Shown in pieces: positions 57,501-64,000 of a stretch of 64,000 nucleotides of DNA (position 1 is its first letter; every line of letters begins with the position of its first letter). Origin of the DNA: Novosphingobium sp. CF614 (GTDB lineage: Bacteria; Pseudomonadota; Alphaproteobacteria; Sphingomonadales; Sphingomonadaceae); assembly GCF_900113255.1 (NCBI RefSeq), contig NZ_FOOR01000002.1, forward strand, positions 372,001 through 436,000, given 5' to 3'. The notes beneath the pieces were generated by a model. The model made no database searches and had not been told where the DNA came from. It worked only from the letters and a program-made list of their open reading frames with translations. The position numbers and the translations under genes were made by a program.

Positions 57501-59702
57501 TCAGATATTGCCGCGCCTTAGCGAGAGCTTTGGCACCTTTCGTCCACTGGCGAGTGAAGCGCCGCGACCGGAAAGCGATGGATTGGTCATGAAATAGCGG
57601 TGCAGGTTGAAGGGCTTGTCGACCTTTCCGACCCGATCGCAGGTCCCGTCCGGCCGCAGGATCCAGCTCTGCTCGGTATCGAGCAGGTTCGCCAGCATGA
57701 CCTGGTCCAGCACCTGGTCGTGCACGGTCTTGTTGCGCATCGGCACCATGATCTCGACCCGGCGGTCGAGATTGCGGCTCATCCCGTCGGCCGAGGTGAT
57801 ATAGACCTTGGCGCGGCGGTTGGGCAGGTGCGCGCCGTTGGCGAAGGCCCAGATACGGCCGTGCTCAAGGAAACGGCCGATCACCGACTTGACCGCGATG
57901 TTCTCCGAAAGGCCGGCGATCCCCGGCCTCAGGCAGCATATCCCGCGCACCACCAGGCTGATGTCGACCCCGGCCTGGCTGGCGGCATAGAGCCGATCGA
58001 TCAGTTCCGGATCGGTCAGCGAGTTGAGCTTGGCCCAGATCTCGGCGGGCTTGCCGGCCCGGGCATGCGCGATCTCGGCATCGATCAGCTCGTAGAGCTT
58101 CGAGCGCAGCGAGATCGGCGAGATCGAAAGAAGCTCGGTGCGCTTGGGCTCGACATAGCCGGTGATGAAGTTGAACAGCCGGCCGACGTCGCGCCCCGCC
58201 GCCGGATCGGCGGTGAAATAGGACATGTCGGTATAGATGCGCGCGGTGATCGGGTGGTAGTTGCCGGTGCCGAAGTGGCAATAGGTGCGGTAGCCCCCGC
58301 TTACCCCGTCGCCCTCGCGCCGCACCACCATCGAGACCTTGGCATGGGTTTTCCAGTCGACGAAGCCGTAGATCACCTGGACCCCGGCGCGTTCGAGCTG
58401 GCTGGCCCAGAGCAGGTTCTGCTCCTCGTCGAAGCGGGCTTTCAGCTCGACCACGGCGGTCACCGACTTGCCCGCCTCGGCGGCGGCGATGAGCGCGGCG
58501 ATGATCCCCGATTGCTTGCCGGCGCGATACAGCGTCTGCTTGATGGCGATCACGTCCGGATCATGCGCGGCCTGGCGCAGGAAGTCGATCACCACCTCGA
58601 AGCTCTCGTAGGGGTGCTGGATGACGATGTCCTTCTCGCGGATCGCCGCGAAGATATCGCCGTCATGCTCCAGGATGCGCTCGGGATAGCGGGGCGAATA
58701 GGGCTCGAACTTCAGCTCGGGCCGGTCCTCGTCGCAGATCGCGGCAAGGCCGGAGAAGCCGATGAGCCCGCCGGTCTTCATGATGAGCGCCTTGTCCAGC
58801 CCGAGCTGGGTGCGCAGCAGCTCTTCGGCGGCCGGGTCGAACCGGCCCTGCAATTGCAGCACGATCACCAGGCCCCGCCGGCGGCGCTGGATCGCGGTGC
58901 GGTAATAGCGCACCAGATCCTCCGCATCCTCCTCGATCTCGATGTCGCTGTCGCGCAGGATGCGGAACACGCCGTGGCCGTTGAGGCGAAAGCCGGGGAA
59001 CAGTTCGGCGGCGCGGCGGCAGATCAGGTTCTCGATGCTGATCCAGGCAGCGCCCTCGCCCGGAATGCGCACGAAGCGCGGCAGCGGCGCGGGGATCAGC
59101 ACCATCTCCATCACCGGCGCATCGTCGGCGATGCGGGTGAGCGAGAACAGCACGCCGATGCCCTGGTTCGCGACGAATGGAAAGGGATGCGCCGGATCGA
59201 TCGCCTGGGGCGTGATGACCGGCATGACATGCTCCAGGAAATAATCCTTGAGCCAGCGTTCGCGGGCGGGCTCAAGCTTCTCTTCGCCCAGGACGGCGAT
59301 CCCGGCGCCGGCCAGCTCGATCTTGAGGCTGGCCCATACTTTCTGCTGGATCTCCTCCAGCTCCAGCACTTTCTCGTGCGTGGCGGCGAGCGCCTGCGAG
59401 GGCGTCATCCCGTCGATCGAGACTTCCTCGATCTGGCGGCGCACCTGCCCGGCAAGGCCCGCCACGCGCACCATCAGGAACTCGTCGATGTTGCTGCCGG
59501 AAATCGAAAGGAAGCGCAGCCGTTCGAGCAGCGGATAGTCGGGATTGGTCGCTTCGGCCAGGACGCGTTCGTTGAAGGCCAGCCAGCTCAGCTCGCGATT
59601 GAAGTAGCGCACCGGCAGGCTTCCGAGCTGCGACGTCTCGCAGACTTCCGCTGCTTCCGATTCGCCGCGAATTTCGAGCATGTCCGAGGTTTTCACATCC
59701 AT
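57501..59702 (-). CDS. ppk: polyphosphate kinase 1
   Basis: PPK1 makes polyphosphate from ATP at the inner membrane. The 733 residues show the full family pattern: RYFNRELSWLAFNERVLAEA, FLSISGSNIDEFLMVRVAGL, DIVIQHPYESFEVVIDFLRQ, IKQTLYRAGKQSGIIAAL, VVELKARFDEEQN and YCHFGTGNYHPITARIYTDM with the phosphorylated His. The C-terminal tail is short. A near-consensus sigma-70 promoter lies about 100 bases upstream. It forms a pair with ppx downstream, and a PPK2-type kinase is present elsewhere in the window. Confidence 0.96.
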   Translation of the reverse strand: MDVKTSDMLEIRGESEAAEVCETSQLGSLPVRYFNRELSWLAFNERVLAEATNPDYPLLERLRFLSISGSNIDEFLMVRVAGLAGQVRRQIEEVSIDGMTPSQALAATHEKVLELEEIQQKVWASLKIELAGAGIAVLGEEKLEPARERWLKDYFLEHVMPVITPQAIDPAHPFPFVANQGIGVLFSLTRIADDAPVMEMVLIPAPLPRFVRIPGEGAAWISIENLICRRAAELFPGFRLNGHGVFRILRDSDIEIEEDAEDLVRYYRTAIQRRRRGLVIVLQLQGRFDPAAEELLRTQLGLDKALIMKTGGLIGFSGLAAICDEDRPELKFEPYSPRYPERILEHDGDIFAAIREKDIVIQHPYESFEVVIDFLRQAAHDPDVIAIKQTLYRAGKQSGIIAALIAAAEAGKSVTAVVELKARFDEEQNLLWASQLERAGVQVIYGFVDWKTHAKVSMVVRREGDGVSGGYRTYCHFGTGNYHPITARIYTDMSYFTADPAAGRDVGRLFNFITGYVEPKRTELLSISPISLRSKLYELIDAEIAHARAGKPAEIWAKLNSLTDPELIDRLYAASQAGVDISLVVRGICCLRPGIAGLSENIAVKSVIGRFLEHGRIWAFANGAHLPNRRAKVYITSADGMSRNLDRRVEIMVPMRNKTVHDQVLDQVMLANLLDTEQSWILRPDGTCDRVGKVDKPFNLHRYFMTNPSLSGRGASLASGRKVPKLSLRRGNI

Positions 59703-59801
59703 GTCCCTTGCATGCCATGATGACGATTGCGCGACAATCGCTGGGGTCGGCGGAACGATCGACGACGGCGGGCAGCGCGGAATCGGCGATCGTTAAGAAC
59801 G

Positions 59802-59830
59802 TTTATAACCTATATGGTTCTAAATGTCAA
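59802..59830 (-). promoter_or_regulatory. near-consensus sigma-70 promoter of ppk
   Basis: On the minus strand TTGACA (plus-strand 59825-59830) and TATAAA (59802-59807) are separated by exactly 17 bases. The predicted start is near 59795, giving a leader of about 90 bases to the ppk ATG. It is the best promoter seen in the window. Confidence 0.8.
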
Positions 59831-59913
59831 GAGCTTTCGCCGATCGAGGGCTTCGGAGCCCCGGCCGGTAAACATCGTTGCAGTGCAGCATTGTTTGGCG
59901 CAATGTTCGGGCA

Positions 59914-62900
59914 ATGATTAAGGCCGCTCTGCACCATCTCACCCGCTACCGCTATTCGCGGCGCATCAGGCTGGGCCCCCAGGTGATTCGGCTGCGGCCA
60001 GCGCCGCACAGCCGCACGGCGGTGCCCAACTATTCGCTCAAGATCAGCCCGCCCGAACATTTCCTGAACTGGCAGCAGGATCCGCACGGCAACTGGCTGG
60101 CGCGCATCGTCTTTCCCGAACCGATCGATCACTTCTCGATCGAGGTGGACCTGCTGGCCGAACTCGCGGTCATCAACCCGTTCGACTTCTTCGTCGAGCC
60201 GGAAGCGGAGGAATACCCGTTCGCTTATTCCGATGCGTTGAAGGCGGACCTGGCGGCCTATTTCGAGGTCGAGGAGCAAGGGCCGCTGTTCGAGGAGCTG
60301 GTGGCCGGCCACGCCGGCCATGAAGGCCGCACCGTCGATTTCCTGGTCGATATCAACCGCCGGCTCCAGCAGCGCATCAACTACGTGATCCGCATGGAGC
60401 CGGGCGTGATGACGCCGGAAGAGACGCTTGCGGCCGGAATCGGATCGTGCCGCGATTCCGCCTGGCTGCTGGTGCAGCTGCTGCGCCGCCTGGGCTTTGC
60501 CGCGCGCTTCGTCTCGGGCTATTCGATCCAGCTCGTGGCGGATGTCATCCCGAAGGAAGGGCCCAAGGGCGTTCTGGAGGACGTGACCGACCTGCATGCC
60601 TGGGCCGAGGCCTATGTGCCCGGCGCCGGCTGGATCGCGCTCGATGCGACTTCGGGCATGTTCGCGGGCGAAGGGCACATTCCGCTCTGCGCCACGCCGC
60701 ATTACCGTTCGGCCACCCCCATCGAGGGCATGGCCGAACCCGCCGAGGTCGATTTCCACTTCGAGATGGGCGTTTCGCGCATCGCCGAGGCGGTGCGCAT
60801 CACCCGGCCCTTCACCGAGGAACGCTGGCAGGCGCTGCTGGAACTGGGCGACCGGGTGGACGCGGACATGGACGCGGCCGGCGTCAACCTCACCATGGGC
60901 GGCGAGCCGACTTTCATCGCCGCCAGCGACTTCGAGGCGCCGGAATGGAACGGCGCCGCCGTCGGCCCGACCAAGGGCGCCTATGCCGACAAGCTGATCC
61001 GCCTCCTGCGCCGCAAGTTCGCGCCGGGCTCGCTGCTTCACCATGGGCAGGGCAAGTGGTATCCGGGCGAGACTTTGCCCCGCTGGGGCTATTCGATCTA
61101 CTGGCGCAAGGACGGCGAGCCGATCTGGGGGGATGACAGCCTGATCGCCGGCGAACGCGCGCTGGAAAGCGGCGACGATCCCGATCCGCTGCCCACCATC
61201 GACGTAAGCGCCGCCGAGGACCTGCTGCGCGAGGCGGCGCAGGGGCTTGGCGTCGAGCCGGACTTCGTCCAGGCCGTCTACGAGGATGCGGAGGCCTGGG
61301 CCGGCAAGGAAGACGCGCTGCCGATCAATCTCACCCCGCTCGACGCCAAGGTGGAGGACGAGGAACTCGCGCGCCGCTTCAAGCGGGCCTACCGGCGCGG
61401 GCTGGACAAGCCGATCGGCTTCGTGCTGCCGGTGCAGCGCTGGAATTCGGCCGACCAGTCGATCCCGCGCTGGCGCAGCGAACGCTGGAAAGTGCGCAAG
61501 GGCGTCCTCACCGCGGTGCCGGGCGATTCCGCCATCGGCTACCGGCTGCCGCTGGGATCGCTGCCCTGGGTCCCGCCTTCCGAATTCCCCTACATCCACC
61601 CGCGCGACACCGCCGCCCCGCGTGAGCCGCTGGGCGATTTCCGCCGGCAGGTGATCGAACGCGGCAGCGAAATGCGCGAGGCGGGCACCGCTGGAAACGG
61701 GGGCGGGAGCGGCCGCGACGGCATCGGGCGGGGGGACCAGCGCAGCGAACGCGTGGCGATGCCGGAACAGGCGGAGCAGGCCTTCGGGCATCAGGAAACG
61801 ATCGAGGGCGCGGTGCGCACCGCGATGACGGTGGAACCGCGCGGTGACTACCTCGCCGTGTTCATTCCGCCGACCGAATGGCTGGAGGACTATCTCGAAC
61901 TGGTCGCCTCGATCGAGGTCGTCGCCCGCAAGCTCGGCCTGCCGGTGCGTATCGAGGGCTATCCGCCGCCGCCCGATCCGCGCCTCACGGTGTTGAAGGT
62001 CACGCCCGATCCCGGCGTCATCGAAGTGAACATCCACCCCTCCACCAGTTGGCGCGAGACGGTGGAGATCACCGAGACGCTCTACGACTGCGCGCGCGAA
62101 GTGGGCCTCACCGCCGACAAGTTCATGGTCGACGGCCGCTCGATCGGCACCGGCGGAGGCAACCATATCGTGCTGGGCGGGCCCAGCCTGCTCGACAGCC
62201 CGTTCATCCGCCGGCCGGACCTGCTCAAGAGCTTCGTCACCTACTGGCAGCGCCATCCTTCGCTCAGCTACTTGTTCTCCGGGCTGTTCATCGGCCCGAC
62301 CAGCCAGGCCCCGCGTATCGACGAGGCGCGCCACGACGCGCTTTACGAACTGGAGATCGCGCTGGGGCAAGTGCCCGGCCCGGACATGCAGCAGCCGCCA
62401 CCCTGGGTGGTGGACCGGCTGTTCCGCAACCTGCTGGTCGACGTCACCGGCAATACCCACCGCACCGAGATCTGCATCGACAAGCTGTTCTCGCCAGATG
62501 GCCCCACCGGCCGGCTCGGCCTGGTCGAGTTTCGCGGCTTCGAAATGCCGCCCGACGGCAAGATGAGCTGCGCCCAGCAACTGCTGCTGCGCGCGCTCGC
62601 CGCGTGGTTCTGGAAGGATCCGGTGCAGGGTCCGCTGGTGCGCTGGGGCACGCAGCTACACGACAGGTTCATGCTCGGTCACTTCGTCTGGACCGATTTC
62701 ATGGACGTGCTCGACGATCTCGCGCGGGCCGGCTACCGCTTCGATCCCGCCTGGTTCGAGGCGCAGCGCATGTTCCGCTTCCCGGTCCACGGCGAAGTCG
62801 AGGGCGGCGGCGTCATGCTGGAGATCAGCCACGCGCTGGAGCCGTGGAACGTGCTGGGCGAAACCGGCGCGATCGGCGGCACCGTGCGCTATGTCGACAG

Positions 62901-63327
62901 TTCGACCGAGCGGTTGCAGGTCAGGGCCACCGGGCTCGTCGCCGGCCGCCACGCCATCACCTGCAACGGCCGCCGCGTGCCGCTCACCGCGACCGGGCCG
63001 GGGGAAGGCGTCGGCGGGGTGCGCTACAAGGCCTGGTCGCCGGCCGAATGCCTGCATCCGATGCTGCATGCGCACCCGCCGCTCACGTTCGACATCTACG
63101 ACTTGTGGAACGGACGCTCGCTGGGCGGCTGCGTCTATCAGGTCGCGCATCCCGGCGGGCGCAATTACGATACCGTTCCGATCAACGGCTACGAGGCGGA
63201 AGCGCGGCGCAAGGCCCGGTTCCAGGATCACGGCCATTCCCCCGGCTCGCTGCCGCTCCCGCCCGAGGAAGCCGCCAGCGAGTTTCCCTATACGCTCGAC
63301 TTGCGCCGCCCGGCCCGGCTGGTGTGA
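59914..63327 (+). CDS. transglutaminase domain fused to DUF2126
   Basis: A 1137-residue cytoplasmic protein. Residues 1-280 form a bacterial transglutaminase-like domain with its N-terminal beta part ([20 protein letters not shown]) and the intact triad: Cys179 in [12 protein letters not shown], His228 in [12 protein letters not shown] and Asp244 in WIALDAT. The remainder is DUF2126, with [58 protein letters not shown] and [15 protein letters not shown]; comparative work has linked this region to glutamine-synthetase-like amide ligases. Such genes occur with circularly permuted ATP-grasp genes, as here (start four bases after this stop). The peptide substrate is unknown. It is divergent from ppk. 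Confidence 0.9.
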   Translation: MIKAALHHLTRYRYSRRIRLGPQVIRLRPAPHSRTAVPNYSLKISPPEHFLNWQQDPHGNWLARIVFPEPIDHFSIEVDLLAELAVINPFDFFVEPEAEEYPFAYSDALKADLAAYFEVEEQGPLFEELVAGHAGHEGRTVDFLVDINRRLQQRINYVIRMEPGVMTPEETLAAGIGSCRDSAWLLVQLLRRLGFAARFVSGYSIQLVADVIPKEGPKGVLEDVTDLHAWAEAYVPGAGWIALDATSGMFAGEGHIPLCATPHYRSATPIEGMAEPAEVDFHFEMGVSRIAEAVRITRPFTEERWQALLELGDRVDADMDAAGVNLTMGGEPTFIAASDFEAPEWNGAAVGPTKGAYADKLIRLLRRKFAPGSLLHHGQGKWYPGETLPRWGYSIYWRKDGEPIWGDDSLIAGERALESGDDPDPLPTIDVSAAEDLLREAAQGLGVEPDFVQAVYEDAEAWAGKEDALPINLTPLDAKVEDEELARRFKRAYRRGLDKPIGFVLPVQRWNSADQSIPRWRSERWKVRKGVLTAVPGDSAIGYRLPLGSLPWVPPSEFPYIHPRDTAAPREPLGDFRRQVIERGSEMREAGTAGNGGGSGRDGIGRGDQRSERVAMPEQAEQAFGHQETIEGAVRTAMTVEPRGDYLAVFIPPTEWLEDYLELVASIEVVARKLGLPVRIEGYPPPPDPRLTVLKVTPDPGVIEVNIHPSTSWRETVEITETLYDCAREVGLTADKFMVDGRSIGTGGGNHIVLGGPSLLDSPFIRRPDLLKSFVTYWQRHPSLSYLFSGLFIGPTSQAPRIDEARHDALYELEIALGQVPGPDMQQPPPWVVDRLFRNLLVDVTGNTHRTEICIDKLFSPDGPTGRLGLVEFRGFEMPPDGKMSCAQQLLLRALAAWFWKDPVQGPLVRWGTQLHDRFMLGHFVWTDFMDVLDDLARAGYRFDPAWFEAQRMFRFPVHGEVEGGGVMLEISHALEPWNVLGETGAIGGTVRYVDSSTERLQVRATGLVAGRHAITCNGRRVPLTATGPGEGVGGVRYKAWSPAECLHPMLHAHPPLTFDIYDLWNGRSLGGCVYQVAHPGGRNYDTVPINGYEAEARRKARFQDHGHSPGSLPLPPEEAASEFPYTLDLRRPARLV

Positions 63328-63330
63328 ACC

Positions 63331-64000
63331 ATGGCGTCCAGGCCGCCCGAAAGCACTGTCGAGCGCCCGTCCGAGTGGCTTGAAGGCTATCCGGTCGAGG
63401 CCGCCGGGGGTGATCTCTTCGTCGATGCCGCCAGCCCGGTCTCGGCACGCTGGAAGGCCGTGGCCGGGGGGCTGGCCGCGCTTTCCGACGGCGATCCCGC
63501 CGCCTTGCAGGAAATGACGAGCCGCCACGCGGCGGACCTGGGCCTGACTTTCCGCGTCACCGGCGACGAGGACGAGCGGGACTGGCCGCTCACCGCCATG
63601 CCGCTCATCATCGGGGCCGACGAGTGGGCGGAAGTGGAGCGCGGGCTGATCCAGCGCGCGACGCTGCTGGAGCAGCTGGCCACCGATATCTACGGCCCCC
63701 AGCGGGTGGTCAGGGAGGGACACCTGCCCGCCGCGGTGATCGCCGGCAGTCCGTTCTTCGCGCGCAAGATGCTGGGGCGCAGCCCCAAGCAGGGTCACTT
63801 CATCCATGTCTATTCGGCCGACCTGGCACGGGGGCCGCGCGGGCAGTGGCGCGTGCTGCAAGACCGTGTGCGCATCGCCAGCGGCGTCGGCTACGCGCTC
63901 GAGAATCGCCTGGCGATGAGCCGTACCGCCGGCAACCTGCTGGTCGACAGCCATGCCCGGCGGCTCTCCGAATTCTTCGCGCAGATGCGGGACGGCATGG
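63331..64000 (+). CDS. circularly permuted ATP-grasp protein (DUF404/DUF407), 3' end missing
   Basis: The first 223 codons of a gene that runs off the right edge. The sequence LIIGADEWAEVERGLIQRAT, LLEQLATDIYGPQRVVREGH and RVLQDRVRIASGVGYALENR is typical of circularly permuted type 2 ATP-grasp proteins, thought to form amide bonds using ATP. It starts three bases after the transglutaminase-DUF2126 stop (TGA-acc-ATG), so the two are in one operon. In related loci an alpha-E (DUF403) domain follows or is fused; whether that is so here lies outside the window. Confidence 0.88.
   Translation, partial: MASRPPESTVERPSEWLEGYPVEAAGGDLFVDAASPVSARWKAVAGGLAALSDGDPAALQEMTSRHAADLGLTFRVTGDEDERDWPLTAMPLIIGADEWAEVERGLIQRATLLEQLATDIYGPQRVVREGHLPAAVIAGSPFFARKMLGRSPKQGHFIHVYSADLARGPRGQWRVLQDRVRIASGVGYALENRLAMSRTAGNLLVDSHARRLSEFFAQMRDGM

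Noticed and set aside
59827..62580. Minus-strand open frame of 917 codons across the transglutaminase gene
   Set aside because: Shadow of the plus-strand gene, which has intact catalytic motifs; the antisense translation is low-complexity.

Overview
The window looks like chromosomal DNA of a sphingomonad alphaproteobacterium (Novosphingobium / Sphingobium / Sphingomonas type). The reasons are high GC, an RcdA-family cell-cycle protein, a Sphingomonas-type Thr-nucleophile alkaline phosphatase, two large TonB-dependent receptors, a large transglutaminase/DUF2126 protein, a PHB depolymerase and a compact chromosomal virB cluster. I see no rRNA, tRNA, CRISPR array, integrase, transposase or prophage genes.

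Layout. 1-7300: envelope and exopolysaccharide genes (TolC-family exporter, cell-wall hydrolase, polyprenyl-phosphate sugar transferase, sulfotransferase, Wzx-type flippase), with an AT-rich island and a 12-C tract in the intergenic DNA. 7588-16069: L,D-transpeptidase, tilS, cpoB and a RodZ-like HTH protein (one minus-strand operon), the PTS-Ntr enzyme ptsP, two small DUF465 proteins, rcdA and an MBL hydrolase. 16150-24057: a membrane protein, nadA with an overlapping nucleotidyltransferase gene, a BrnT-type toxin-antitoxin pair with a palindromic operator, an RluE-like pseudouridine synthase, an EamA transporter, a third DUF465-like gene, a secreted beta-helix protein, ribA and xthA. 24160-32630: a strong candidate small RNA, lolA, rpmG, ppk2, uppP, an M13 peptidase, an ABC exporter and phaZ. 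32631-38357: a repeat-rich intergenic stretch with a 31-G homopolymer, a DsbD-like protein, alkaline phosphatase and a ubiquinone-type hydroxylase. 38625-42332: an iron-uptake set (TonB receptor, PiuC-like dioxygenase, PepSY protein). 42370-43140: a GDT1/UPF0016 cation exporter behind a yybP-ykoY manganese riboswitch. 43255-48312: a TonB receptor with an upstream lipoprotein and a divergent TPR protein, separated by repeats that fit PhoB boxes. 48563-55911: a seven-gene virB cluster (B2, B3, B4, B6, B9, B10, B11) without B1, B5, B7, B8, coupling protein or relaxase. 55935-59702: ppx and ppk, the latter with a near-consensus sigma-70 promoter. 59914-end: a transglutaminase-DUF2126 fusion and the start of a circularly permuted ATP-grasp protein.

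A recurring theme is phosphate: polyphosphate synthesis and hydrolysis (ppk, ppk2, ppx), an alkaline phosphatase, undecaprenyl-diphosphate recycling, and a Pho-box-flanked TonB receptor/lipoprotein locus. The most interesting items are the Pho-box locus, the candidate small RNA between xthA and lolA, the VirB8-less virB cluster, the transglutaminase/amidoligase-like locus at the right edge, the self-regulated BrnT module and the two homopolymer tracts.
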